Assembly (NCBI GenBank): GCA_001632425.1
Contig: KV425603.1
Coordinates: forward strand, 78,291 to 142,290
Length of the DNA stretch: 64,000 nt
Reading direction: 5' to 3'
Source: Neolentinus lepideus HHB14362 ss-1
Lineage: Eukaryota > Basidiomycota > Agaricomycetes > Gloeophyllales > Gloeophyllaceae
How positions within the stretch are numbered: the stretch's first letter is position 1; each line of letters opens with the position of its first letter. Below, one piece after another: positions 41,435 through 59,326 of the stretch. The position numbers were made by a program, and so were the translations under genes. The notes below the pieces were generated by a model, which worked only from the letters and a program-made list of their open reading frames with translations, made no database searches and was not told where the DNA came from.

Positions 41435-41960
41435 TTAGGGGGGGTCAGAGTGGCCGGTTTTGCGTCGGTTCTGACCTGTGCATAAACATTACACTTTTAT
41501 AGTCCTCTGTAGTCTTATAACAAACATTTGTATGGACACTACAAAATCCTAATTTGGTTGTATAGTAAGCCCCGCCGCTGCTACAGGCATTAAATTTCGA
41601 GCTACTCCCCGTCCGGCACAACTATCTGGGCACTACTATTTCTACTGTTCACCCCTATGGCTGGTAAGAGAAAGAAGCCTGAGGAGGGTGATTCCACAAA
41701 GCCTTCATGTTGAGGAGAAAGACAAATGGTGATTCACAGAGTTGTAATCAAGTCAATACATGTGTCTACAAATCACGAAAGCTACTACAAAGTGTCTATA
41801 GTATATAATGCGATGCAGAACCTCGGGTGAAAACTGGTGCGGTCAGAGTGGGAGCCGGTTCTGGTCCGGTTTTGGTGTGCAGGACCGATGCAGAACCGGG
41901 GGTCAGAACCGGTCAGAACCGACGCAAAACCGGCCACTCTGAGTCCTGACCCCCCCTATT
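41435..41960. mobile_element. ~525-bp MITE with GGGGGGTCA...CCGGTTTTG inverted ends
   Basis: The left end TAGGGGGGGTCAGAGTGGCC continues GGTTTTGCGTCGGTTCTGACC. The right end on the other strand gives the same sequence, apart from a 7-base insert after GGGGGGTCA. The arms are about 40 bp long. Between them the element is AT-rich and non-coding, with additional copies of the GGTTCTG motif near the right end. The features fit a non-autonomous DNA transposon. A target-site duplication could not be fixed by eye. Confidence 0.75.
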
Positions 41961-42144
41961 GGTCCACTGTACCAGCCCGAGTGAGTCAGGAATGCGCAGC
42001 TGCAGGTATGATCATCCTCGGTCAGGCCTAGCTATTCCATCTTTCTGATAGGCTCGAAATTTATAATCAACCGATTGACACAACTAAACATGTCGAACCA
42101 TATAACTGCTACATTATTACTACTAGACTCGTCTGGTTTGTGTA

Positions 42145-48745
<6,601 letters not shown>

Positions 48746-49136
48746 GCAAAGGTCGTACATAGCCTTTTGGATCTGTTGTCTGTATTAGGCTTGATCGGTA
48801 GTTGAATCGGGGTTTCTAGTTTCCGAGCCCACGTTGTGGGGTGGCTTATCGTTCGTCCAACCCCTGGCCGACCATGCTATCAGAACAGAACTTGGTTACC
48901 GCGCTGAAATCTAGGAACAAGCTTGAAAGCCTCTCTATTGACCGATATCTCGGTTTCTCTAGAAAAGATGACGATCAATTCTACCCAACTAGCGGTCAAG
49001 ACTCATCTATGACAACGAAGTGATCTTCGACCCCCACGGACCCAACAGTGCCTGATCTTCTGAATGAACAGGCGGTGAAGGCGATGAGAAATCAATTAAT
49101 CATGCCCCACGATCGCAACCAGCGGATGCCTCGTTA
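48746..49136. other. Spacer right of ABCC copy B
   Basis: A 60-residue plus-strand frame at 48841-49023 is the only notable open frame and has no family resemblance. Nothing else was recognised. Confidence 0.35.
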
Positions 49137-49610
49137 CGAGTCCTGAGGTACGAAGGATGAGTTTGTACGCTCAGAGTGAGCGGGATGCCGAAACGGGAGT
49201 GTCGTGGGAATTTGTGCCGAGTAATCGGAGTTCAAAGTATTTGTAGTGCTAGCTACAAACTTTACTTCCCGATTCATAGTCCGTTTCTAGTAATCACTAC
49301 AAAGTCACTACAAACTTGTTTTGTAGTCTCATTTTTCGATATTTTCTTCCTCACTTTTGGAGATTTGCTCCATTTCTTCCTTACTTCTCAATATAAGCTT
49401 ATGGTATATTAATACGTTATTCTGAATATTTCTGTATTTTTAGCGTTTTGTTTGCATGCAGGATCCCCGGTACACTCTCAGAGGGCTTTCTTACCGTGGG
49501 AATCTGGCATTTGTAGCGGGTGGCGTGGTGGCGCGCCACGTCGATTCCAAATGCTAGCTTCTGATTGGCCAGATGCTTTCCCGCGAGGTTGCCTATAGCT
49601 ACTGACAGTC

Positions 49611-50355
49611 AGTTGGTTGAGTCAGCATGAGATATCAGTAAGAGAATGACATAGACAACATGAAAGATTTTACACACTGTTTATGTCATTGGTCACCAAT
49701 AGCTGGTATTTCCATTGAGAGAAATCGGAAAATTTGCTAAAAATATCAGAAAAATTTGTACAACCTAAGGCGCCCACCCATTTGCTTGTTGACACCTTCC
49801 AAATATGGTAATTATTGATGATGTATGTATCTTTCTTATTTTATACTGGTCTACTGGCTTTATTAGCCTGTTCATTGAGTGAGTGGGGGATACCAGCAAG
49901 AGAATGATGTAGATAGCATGAAAATCTTGTGAGATTTTCCACACATCAATAGCTGGTATTTCTGCTCAGAAAAATTGGCAAATTTGCTAAAAATATCGGA
50001 GAATTTTTTACAACCCAGGGTGGCTGGGACAGGCCCATTTGTTGGGTCATTTGTTTGGCTATATCTTCCAAATATGCTAAATATTGATGTTGTATATATC
50101 TTTCTCATCTAATACTGGTCTACTGGCTTTATTAGTTGGCTCATTGAGTGAACATGGGATACCAGCAAGAGCATGACATAGATAGCATGAAAGTCCTGTG
50201 AGATTTTACATGCTATTCACATCATTAGTCATCAATAGCTGGTATTTTAGCTCAGAAAAATCGGAAAATTGCTAAAAATATCAGAAACATTTGTACAGCC
50301 CAGAGTGGCTGGCCCATTTGTTTGAGTGATTGTTTGTACCTTCTAAATATGGTAA
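49611..50355 (+). repeat. Three tandem copies of a ~270-bp AT-rich unit
   Basis: The units start near 49611, 49871 and 50142. Shared words include GATACCAGCAAGAG, GATAGCATGAAA, AATAGCTGGTATTT, TTTGCTAAAAATATC and TACTGGTCTACTGGCTTTAT. Copies two and three are the most similar, and copy three is shortened at its end. No coding potential is seen. Confidence 0.85.
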
Positions 50356-50361
50356 TTGTTA

Positions 50362-50530
50362 TGAGTCCTGAGGTTACATTGGAAATTTTCATACCCCATC
50401 AAAAAATGGTCAAAAATAGACTAAAATAGGATTAAAATTCCATTTTAGACAAACTTTTAATTATAATGAAGTACAAAAAGTTCTGAAAATTAATATGCTC
50501 AGAAAATGTAACAAGTGACCTCAGGACTCG
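50362..50530. mobile_element. 169-bp TA-flanked MITE
   Basis: The left end TGAGTCCTGAGGTTACATT and right end (reverse strand) CGAGTCCTGAGGTCACTTGT are inverted copies, each flanked by TA. The AT-rich interior is typical of Stowaway- or mariner-derived MITEs. Confidence 0.6.
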
Positions 50531-50719
50531 TACCCATGCCATGCAGAGCAGTGGCCCTCTTGCCCAAGTATTCTAAAGGACGGCGCCGTGGACGACAGAG
50601 GCACAGACCAAGCATAGACAGTACTTCTTATGTCTTCTCCTTGGGCTGTAGGTTATCGTACCTACTTTATGATATAGATACAATGTATACGTAGACATCG
50701 CACAACGTGGCCGGTATCG

Positions 50720-52467
50720 CTATGCCACCATTGTGTTTTTGTCATCTCGACGCACCGCGATCTTTCCCTTCTCCATAGATGCCTTCCTCGGATTTCGATA
50801 CTGGAATATCTCCTCTATCTCTTCCAAATTCCGTCCTTTCGTCTCCACGAACGTGAAATACACTGCCGCCGCCCCAAGCAAATCCCACAGAGTATAGAAT
50901 ATATAAAACCTCCAGCCGGCCGACGCTATAGCAGGCGGCGGCACGTATGTGTTGAAAATATTTGCGATGTTACAAAGAAGATTGAGCATCGCCAGCCCCT
51001 TGGCCCTGGTAGCGAATGCGAGGACCTCTGTCGGGTACAGAGACATAGCAGGAATCCAGGTGAAGGAGTAGATGACGAGGCAGACGAACAGGAAAGCAAT
51101 TCCCACTAGACCTATGACGGGGTTCTTGGCCTGCTCGGCCGTGCAAGCAGTCATGATGGCGACGGAGACCGACATGCCTATGCTGCCTGGGAAGAGGAGC
51201 TTGCGTCGACCCCATCGGTCCATCCAGTGTAAACCGGATAGCGCAGCTACCATCATGATAGGAGTCTGAAGTGCGTTCAGGAGGAGTTGGGTACGTGCAT
51301 CCGTGATACCTGCTGTCTTAACTGGAGAAGACAGTGAGAAGACAGTTCGATGGTACGGTGGTCACACTCACCCATGAGAGGTAGGTAATAACTTGTTGGT
51401 GGTAGGATAAGTTGCCCGAAGAACGCGATGCAGACTATCAAATACGTCCTGTATCGAGCTGCACGGGAATTAAACAACTCTCGGATGTCCCACCACCGCT
51501 TATCGGATCCCTCCGCTGAAATATATTGAATCATCTCCTCGATTTCGAAGGTCACGATCGGAGAATTAGGGTCACCATCTCCGTGATACTTGATCAAGAT
51601 TTCTTTCGCTTTCTCGATTTTTCCCTGACCGACATACCTTACTGCAATATTGAGGCGACGCAAACGCGAAGTCGCGAGCATAAGCTTACCATCGAGGTGT
51701 CTCCGGAATAAACCAAGTGAATATGAACACGAGCAGCGGTGGAAGCCCCTGCACTGCGAGCGGTAATCTCCACGTGAACTGCGGTGAATTCCGAACGTAG
51801 TTCAGCCCGTATATGAGCCATGTCGATATGATAGTGCCAATGAAGAAACAGGCTTGATAACAGCCAGTGAGCACACCCCGGTACTTGGGGTAAGCCATTT
51901 CTACGACATATGTTGGGCCAGCGGTCATGACGATTACTGCACCCATTCCGAGGATGAACCTTCCGCCCATGAGCGCACGCAGAGTCTGAGCTGAGACTTG
52001 CACGATAGCGCCGACGATGCACACCACCGAACCTAGTATCATCCCCCCTCGCCTGCCTAATGTGTCGGAGATCTGACCGGCGAAGAAACAGCCCGCGACA
52101 TTGCCAATGACGTAGAGAGCTGCGATGAGCCCCTGGTTGTTGGTGTCGATGCCGAAATATGTAGTGAAGGTATCTACCGCGAAGAGCCCACCTACATTGA
52201 CAGTTATCAGGAGAGCGACTTTGCAGAGTGTATTTGAAACTTGCCGTATGTATTTGCATCGAGACCATTGGTTGCGGAGCACAAATATGCGACGAATAAG
52301 ATTGCGTATAGCTTCAAGAAACTCTTCCTGAATGGATAAGCGTTCTCCTCAAGCAGAACCTTCGCAAGACGAGAGCCATCAACCGGTGCATCTTCTAACA
52401 CATCGTCAGAGGCTGGAGGCAATGACTCCACATACTGGAGGCCACTTGAGTTTTTAGGTGAGTTCAT
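50720..52467 (-). CDS. MFS sugar transporter
   Basis: This is a 12-transmembrane major facilitator of the sugar porter family (fungal hexose/lactose permease type), importing sugars across the plasma membrane with protons. The start at 52467 opens MNSPKNSSGLQYVESLPPAS, a cytosolic tail. A first membrane segment KLYAILFVAYLCSATNGLDA follows. The family motifs are GQISDTLGRRGGM (first loop), GRFILGMGAVIVMTAGPTYV, EMAYPKYRGVLTG, and WFIPETPRW after TM6. The second half has LHWMDRWGRRKLLFPGSIGM and FVETKGRNLEEIEEIF, then a hydrophilic C-tail. Introns are near 52192-52244 (GC donor), 51685 and 51270-51400. The length of about 520 residues is normal. It is an isolated gene with a LINE insertion and repeats on either side. 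Confidence 0.88.
52192..52244 (-). other. GC-AG intron in sugar transporter (53 nt)
   Basis: The donor is ATACG/GCAAGT, the best consensus for a GC donor, and the acceptor AATGTAG/GTGGG. Splicing joins NGLDANTY to GGLFAVDTF, as expected in this family. Read-through leads to a stop. Confidence 0.7.
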
Positions 52468-52940
52468 CGCAGCGAAGCAAACTCAGAATCCGGTGAAACT
52501 CACCTCGAATGCGACTAAGTGTCGCTATCTTATAGATATGATAGAATGTAGCGCCATGAACGCGCTGGCACCGCTGGGGTCGTATTGGCCGAGACGACGG
52601 GAACGATACATAAATAACTCGATGCTCTGGCGCGTGCGGTCGTCACGAGATGCTCGAGGAGGTCCGTCAGGGAACGAGCTCGCATTCCAATTGTCCGATG
52701 TAAATCCACGTGACAGAAAAAAGTGCAATGGGGGGTACTTACAGACGCAAGTGCTAACAGCAATATTCGGAGGTCCTCAGTATGGGGTTCCTACGGATGT
52801 CTCTGCTAGAGAACCCAGATCGACACGCGTCTCGCTGTGGTTTGAGTGTATCGCTCGTTTCTCTGCGCTAGAGTCTGGTTGTGTCGGACGAGCTTATCAT
52901 TTCCGCGGAACCTCGATCAAGTGTAGAAGATCTGCAGGGC
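52468..52940. other. Intergenic region ending in LINE target site
   Basis: This should hold the sugar transporter promoter. The 14-bp word AAGATCTGCAGGGC at 52927-52940 is the left target-site duplication of the LINE fragment. An open frame crossing this region on the plus strand is not convincing as a gene. Confidence 0.4.
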
Positions 52941-53368
52941 CGCTGTGAACGAGTGATCCAAGAACGTACACACTCACCTCGCTCCATTACACGCCGCTGG
53001 ACAGACGCGATAAATCGACGTCTCAGCATCGATCGTATAGTAGCTGGGAAGATCCGACGTTCCGCTAAAGCTGCTAAGCAAGTTATTAATTCGCACGTGG
53101 CGGGGAACCCTCGCTGACGACAACATGCTCCCTACTTACTGGGTCAACAATTCTGAGGTTTTAGTGGGTATTAGACCACCCAGGACTCCCACTGACCGGA
53201 GCCCCCAGGTGTCCACTTGAGTCCCACACTCCCCAGTACCCATTGGGGGTGCGTTAATGCATTTTCTCCTCGGACCGGGATATTTATATCCTGCTATAGC
53301 GTATTAACCAGTACTGTACCTATTGTCAGTAGCTAGTTAATAAATCCGCTTGTCTAAAAAAAAAAAAA
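52941..53368 (+). mobile_element. 5'-truncated LINE (non-LTR retrotransposon) with poly(A) and TSD
   Basis: The insert is bounded by a direct repeat of 13-14 bp (AAGATCTGCAGGGC, at 52927-52940 and again ending at 53380). It ends in 13 A preceded by an AATAAA signal about 15 bp upstream. Its first ~175 bp are open in one frame and read ERTHSPRSITRRWTDAINRR, then LSIDRIVAGKIRRSAKAAKQ and VINSHVAGNPR before a stop. That style matches the extreme C-terminus of agaricomycete reverse-transcriptase ORFs. The rest is 3' UTR. Most of the element is missing at the 5' side, so it is dead on arrival. Confidence 0.75.
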
Positions 53369-53380
53369 GATCTGCAGGGC

Positions 53381-53974
53381 ACTCAGTGCCACCAATTTTG
53401 ACTTTGAGTTACAAGGAGCTTGCACACCTCCGTCGTCTTCTCCTCTTCTTCCTCTGGGAACCTAGGCAATTACCTTACCTTGGATTCTTAACGCGTCATA
53501 CCTGCTGCTGTATCGTTACGTACGGCCGCGCAGCTTCAGACACCAGGAGTCCGCCAAGGTCAGCGACCATCTGCTTCCTGTCATCAGTGTCTGGAGGACT
53601 GATGGCCTTTATACGCAATCCTTTGCCCATGCGGACCAGAACAGAGTAGGGAGACTGGGCAGCAGTCTAATAGTATACGTACAAGGTGGGATAGTGATTC
53701 GACGTCCAATTTGCATCGCCGCCCGGAACGCCAAACTACTAGTTAAACTGGGGCAGAGCCTGGTAAATATACCACTTCTGCGCATGCTTCTCTGTCCGAT
53801 CGCGGTAGCCAAGCCAAGTTCAACATGCACCAGGATATACGATGTTTAGATGTTCCTTGCGTTCGTTGTCTTATAACGGCGCGGCCAGCGGGGGTTTCCT
53901 TCAGACGTCCTGTCTGACTTTACTGTCTCTACTGACCTGCTCTCGCAAACGGAGCACTCCATTCACTTGGCGGC
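53381..53974. other. Intergenic, protease promoter
   Basis: No gene recognised between the LINE insertion and the protease start. The right part is expected to hold the protease promoter. Confidence 0.4.
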
Positions 53975-56900
53975 ATGAAGCTATCCTTACTCTCCTTTGC
54001 TTTCGGGGTCGCAAGCGTTGCTGCTACGGTCCCCCTCTCAAGTGTCGAAAAGAGTACGGTTGCGCCTAACAATGTTATACCAGGAGAGTACATTGTGGAG
54101 ATGAGCAATGTGCAGGGATTGGGTGGCAAGAGGGCATACGCTTCGGTTTGTGTACTCTCGTCTTATGTTGGATGAAACGGGACACTAATCAATTCGTACC
54201 GATGCAATAGGTACATGATGCTTTGTATCGCTCTTTACGCAAAAGAGGGGTCTCCTTTGGTGTGAAGAAAGAGTACAATCAACCCGGCATCATGGTGGGA
54301 GCCACGCTGAAAGTCTCGGTAAGCGTCTAGCTTGCCACTTCTTTTGAATTTCTATGCTCACAGTCGTTATAAATTAGTCTCCCCAGGTGAGTGAAACATG
54401 TCAATAATGTTCCAGACTATATACACCAGAGAGAATCCGTTCGCTATGCCTTGTGATCCCCAATGCGAACGCGAACAGTCTGCTCACTGATCCCTAGCAT
54501 ATAATGCGGGCCCTCCGCCGTGACACAAACATGATCCTCTGGTGTTGTTTTGGGGCGCGTCTAACTGCTGTGCTTTCTTCAAGCGCATGCGAGCGATGTC
54601 GCCCGAAATCTCGGCCCTCGTAGACCGGTAGAGGTCGGCGAACGGTCTCCAGGATACCAGAGGGGTGGTGTCCACAGCCTCGAACACGCTGACCGTCGCA
54701 CGCGTTATCGTCGCGTTTTTAATGATGCATCTGTTGTGTCCATGCCGCTAACGCGAAATTACTGGTTCACACCTGAGATTCGCAGCTTAATAAGAATTCA
54801 TTTTTTCTCCCGCTGATGTCCTTGATATTCCATACAAAGCTAACTATCCGCCAAGGATGTCGAGCAAATCGCGTCCATTGCAGGAGTCGAAGCCATTCGC
54901 CCTGTTGTTGCAGTTCCGATGCCGAAGTAAGTATTCACAACAAAATTACATTGATTACAAGTGCATCATTTATTACGGTGTACTTCCAGGCGTATCAACC
55001 AATTCTCGGTCTCGTCCCCGAATGACTCGCGTATCACCGCCGATTCGGAAACTACGCATGTCATGACTGTGAGTCCCATTTCCTAGTTCTAGCGATTTTG
55101 AAGTACAAATACCATTTGAACACCAGGGTGTAGACAAGGCACACGCTGCTGGTATCACCGGAGAAGGTATCAAGATCGGCATGTATGTGAATCGCACTTA
55201 TTGGTAGACCTCGTCAAATAATTGCTGATTGTAAATAGTATCGACACCGGTATCGACTACAACCACCCTCTGCTCGGTGGAGGGTTCGGCGCCGGCTTCA
55301 AGGTTATTGGAGGGTATGATTTCGTTGGTGATGCGTACACTGGTAAGTCAAGACAACTGTTCTTTGAGTTCCCTCTTAGCTCTGCGCTTCAGGTTCCAAC
55401 ACCCCTGTCCCCGACGATGACCCTCTTGATACGTAAGTACCGACCTCGCCTTCATTCGTAGCCAACGCTGATTTCCTGCATTCTAGCTGCAACGGTGCGT
55501 CTTTTCATAATATCCCCATCTCTTCTTTATAGTTATCCTGAACTCCCGTCGACACAGGCCATGGGACCCACGTAGCCGTACGTACCACACCTCCTTATTT
55601 GACGTTCACACCTTGACATCCATGCTCACTTTAGGGTATCATCGGCGCGAACCCGGATAACGATTTCGGCATCAGCGGCGTCGCGTACGGCGCATCCCTA
55701 GCGTCCTATAGACTCTTCGGCTGTTCCGGGTTCGTCAGTGACGACAGTAAGTATCGCCTCACGCCTCACGCTCTTGTCTCCCACTCACCCTGGCCAGTCA
55801 TCGTTGATGCCCTCCTGCGCGGATACAACGATGGCATGGACATCTTGACACTCTCGCTGGGCGGCGTTGAGGGCTGGACGGAGTCATCGAGCGCGGTTGT
55901 CGCCAGCCGGATTGCGGACCAGGGACGCGTTGTGACGATTGCTGCGGGGAATGATGGCGCGTATGGAAGTTGGTATGCGTCAAGCCCTGGAACTGGGGTG
56001 GACGTAATTGCAGTGGGGAGTGTAAACAAGTGAGTATTCTCAAGCAAGGCGGAGGAGTGGAAATTGACCTTGGGCTCATTCCAGCATCGCTATACCTGTG
56101 CAGAACGCAACTGTGCAGGGAGTTGACCATGTCCCTATTGTACGTATTTTTCTGCCGGCCTTTTTAAATTACGCAATTCACAACACTTGTTATATAGCCC
56201 TATCTCGAAGCTCTTCCCCTGAACATCAGTAGCCCCCGACCTATCTATGCTACCTCGACAGACACCACCGTTGCCGACGACGCGTGCAGTCCCCTTCCGG
56301 ACGACACCCCTGATCTAAGCGATTACCTTGTCGTCATTCGCCGTGGTACCTGCACATTTGTGAGACATCTTCTCAGTCTGAGATCGTGTTTGCACTGAGT
56401 GTTGTTGGTCCGTCAGGTAACTAAATTGGCGAACGCAGCTGCGAAAGGCGCTAACGCATTCTTGGTCTACAAGTATGTGTGTATGTCGATGAACTGAATT
56501 TTGGCTGACAAGTGACCCTGCAGCAACGGCGGCAGTTTCTCTGCGATTTCTGTCGGTAACTATACGGCTGCGCTCATTTCAGAGGCGGACGGTGATTTCG
56601 TACGTGTACATTCACCTTCCGTGACCTACTCATGGTTTCTGATACCCGTGATTAGCTTGTCAACGCCTTTGCTTCTAAAGAAAACATCACTATCTCTTTC
56701 CTTCAATCCGGTAGCGCCTGGATGTTCCCAGACGACACTTCTGGGGGCCTCATGTCCAGCTTCTCTACCTACGGCCCGACCTACGACATGTACTTCAAGC
56801 CCGCAGTGTCTGCGCCCGGCGGCAATATCCTATCAACGCTTCCTATTGCCCTTGGCAGCTACGGTGTCGAGTCCGGAACCTCGATGGCCACCCCCTTCGT

Positions 56901-58205
56901 CGCTGGCAGCGCAGCCCTCCTGTTGCAGAACAGGGGAAAGGACACGGCTAAGTCGCTGAGAAGTTTGCTCCAGACTACCGCGTCGAATGTTGCGTCGAGC
57001 AAGACGGATGGTGATCCCCTGCAGACGGTGTCACAGCAGGGTGCTGGGTTGATACAGGTCGATAGAGCGATTTCGACGAAGACGGTGGTATCACCCGGAC
57101 AGCTAACGCTGAATGACACAGCGCACTTTGAAGGATTGTGAGTCTATCGTATCTCGATCGTCATAAATGGTCTGCTAACTGGGTTAATGGTCAGCAAAAC
57201 ATTCACTATCAAGAACACTGGTTCTAAGGCTGTCACATACAGGATTTCACATGTGCCCGCAGGCACTGCTACTTCTATTGGATCAGTACGTTGAATATCG
57301 TCCAACCCTCTCGAGTGGGAAGTCTAAAGACGGTCACTACAGGGAAGCATATTTGTGTCGGATGGACCTGTACCCCTTACGACACAATATGCCCAGGTTT
57401 CATTTGGCTTGAACGAGGTCACTGTTTTTCCTGGTGCCACTGTACCAGTTCCTGTGTGGTTTGAGGCTCCTCATGGCGTCGAAGCCTCCACATACCCCGT
57501 CTACTCTGGCTTCATTCAGATCGAGAGCCCGGGAGAGACGCTGAAGGTGACTTACCTCGGTGTGGCAGCGTCTCTGAAGGACGCGGCCGTCATCGATAAT
57601 ACCGACGAATATTTTGGTTCGCCGATTCCTGCATTATTGGGTGCCTCGGGAGAGCTCGCAGGCAATAATACCAGCTATACCATGCAGGGTGACGATGTGC
57701 CGGCTCTGTTGTACAGGTCGGTGGTCAGCTTTTTCTTGCATCTTGTGACTTATCCTCGTGATTCTTCACAGGCTTGCGTTTGGCTCTGCCCATGTCCGAC
57801 TTGACCTGGTATCCAAGGATTCCACTGTGTCTCCCACCCATAGCAAACGTGACTGGTGGAACTGGTGGTGGCCACAGAAGCCCTCGAACTCTTACGAGAA
57901 GGTGCCCATCATTGGCACCTTGGCTGAGTACGACTATGTTCCCCGCAACTCAGATGCCCCGGTGAGCTTGTATTCATGTCTACTTTGGCGACTTAATTCC
58001 TTACACGACTATCACGACTCCTTAGACTTCGGATGACAACGGTTACAACACATACGCTTTCACTGGCTCTTTCGCGAATGGCACGGCGATTGCTGTTGGT
58101 GAGTATAAGGTCTTACTGAGGGCTCTCAAAGTCACTGGTAACCCCGCCAACGAGGGCGATTATGAGACGTGGTTGAGCCCTTCCTTTGGAGTCATTTCGG
58201 GGTAG
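53975..58205 (+). CDS. Secreted subtilisin-like serine protease (S8) with PA insert
   Basis: A secreted endopeptidase of the pyrolysin/Vpr-like subtilase group. It opens with a signal peptide (MKLSLLSFAFGVASVAATVP), then a propeptide of inhibitor I9 type with GEYIVEMSNV and DVEQIASIAGVEAIRPVVAV. The catalytic triad is visible: Asp in IIDTGIDYNHPLLGGGFG (near 55240), His in CNGHGTHVAGIIGANPD (55490-55660), and Ser in GTSMATPFVAGSAALL (near 56880). A protease-associated insert with LVVIRRGTCTFVTKLANAAA, KGANAFLVYNNGG lies between His and Ser. The C-terminal part is an Fn3-like domain (FTIKNTGSKAVTYRISHVPA) and further beta-rich sequence, ending SFGVISG at 58205. Length is about 880-900 residues. 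Around 20 short introns interrupt the gene. One intron, 54319-54855, is ten times longer than the others. Confidence 0.9.
54319..54855 (+). other. 537-nt intron in the protease gene, probable insertion site
   Basis: The donor is GTAAGC after GATLKVS; the acceptor is CCAAG before DVEQIASIAG, with a CTAAC branch site 14 nt upstream. Other introns in the gene are about 50-60 nt, so about 480 bp of extra sequence are likely inserted. Confidence 0.7.
54484..54690 (-). pseudogene. Antisense coding-like fragment inside protease intron
   Basis: On the minus strand this reads VFEAVDTTPLVSWRPFADLY and RSTRAEISGDIARMRLKKAQ, then QLDAP, before composition becomes less protein-like and a stop follows. 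I do not recognise the family. The frame is GC-richer than the surrounding intron. It may be a captured gene piece carried by a transposon, or chance. Confidence 0.35.
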
Positions 58206-58844
58206 TATAATATAATTGTCTTGCGCTAATGATAAAATATCATACCCTTTCTTGACTAGATGTCTCGATTCTGAGGACACTCGTTACTGGCACGGAACAT
58301 TACCTCTGACCAGACGCCCGTGAGTGGCCCATTATAGCGGAAAGTACTGCAGTCCTTTGCGGTCGAAGACGACTTGACCGCCATAGATACGCAGTTACAT
58401 TTGAGCGAGAGGCTCCTCCCGGATTGCGGTTCCGCCCAACTCCAATTGCATCGTCGCCGTCCGAGAACGGCTCATGGCACCTGCTCTGAAGTGCCAACAC
58501 ATCAACATACCTCCTCCCTCTCCCACCGTTGAACTCACCCGATGGCCGTGACTGGTTGAAAACGCCACGCCTCTGTAACACCGTCACGAATCATCATGTG
58601 TCACGATATGATTGTGACATCTCGCGTTTATTAACATTGTTTGCGCATTCTATCCCAGACGTTGCTTCATCTGAGCACATTCCTATAATTAAATCTTTGA
58701 TGCTGTTACAATCCAGAGACCCTATTGCGATAAGCGGTATCTAGCGTATAATATTTCGTAAAAGGATACAGATATAGCTGAGATGGCTCCGAACATGCAT
58801 CATAAGACTGAGAAACCTTGGTCCTCAGGCTTACGCATCCACTC
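58206..58844. other. Protease 3' flank, no gene
   Basis: Nothing recognised apart from the expected protease 3' UTR. Confidence 0.4.
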
Positions 58845-59052
58845 GGCATCAGGAAAATGTCATCCGGGCTTAGCGGTCTTTCCCGGTCTTTTTCGGTCTT
58901 AGGACACCTTATTTAAGAGAAATTAAGCCAAGTCCCGGCGCCTGAAGCACCGAAAGGTGGCAAAAGATGCCCGAAAGTCCGTTTAAGACACCTTTAAGTC
59001 CCCTAAGGAAATTTCAGCCAAGTCCCTTCGGTCTGACATTTTCCTGATGTCC
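58845..59052. mobile_element. ~205-bp MITE with 16-bp perfect inverted repeats
   Basis: CATCAGGAAAATGTCA at the left is the exact reverse complement of TGACATTTTCCTGATG at the right. The interior carries repeated words such as GGTCTT, TTAAG and AAGTCCC, and has no open frame. Size and termini fit a small non-autonomous DNA element. Confidence 0.7.
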
Positions 59053-59326
59053 GTTTTAGAGCAGCTGCGATCAGACCGTAGTTCAACGTGAGTCAGGTCT
59101 AGTCATTGGTCGCTATCGCAGACGCCGATACCGCGGAAACCATCCAACGCCGTAAGCAGTGTGAGACAAAAAGTTATCGTTGAGCGGTCCTGGTTCATTA
59201 TAGCTGCGGAACTGGAAAGTTCAAAACTCAACCTATATACGTGGAACACGTCAAGCAGAGGATATAAGATCAGACCAGCCAGCCACCATCGCCACTAGAA
59301 CAATCGCCATCGAAAGTGGACCAGAC
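59053..59326. promoter_or_regulatory. Promoter region of methyltransferase gene
   Basis: A short AT-rich segment with CAACCTATATACG about 90 bp upstream of the ATG could be a TATA-type core promoter. No other site is recognised. Confidence 0.35.

Larger units (their letters stand above)
49137..50530. mobile_element. ~1.4-kb element bounded by CGAGTCCTGAGGT inverted ends and TA
   Basis: TACGAGTCCTGAGGT at 49135-49149 is the exact reverse complement of 50518-50532. Both termini are next to TA, the target used by Tc1/mariner-like elements. The interior is AT-rich, contains the ~270-bp tandem repeats and has no transposase frame. A third, internal copy of the terminus at 50362 means a shorter 169-bp element (50362-50530) may sit at the right side. 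Confidence 0.55.

Noticed and set aside
49611..50355. CRISPR-like array
   Set aside because: The repeat unit is about 270 bp, diverged, AT-rich and in a eukaryotic genome. It is a tandem repeat, not a CRISPR array.
52493..52948. 151-codon plus-strand open frame upstream of the sugar transporter
   Set aside because: Protein composition is irregular, no domain is recognisable and it runs into the LINE target site. It is probably chance.
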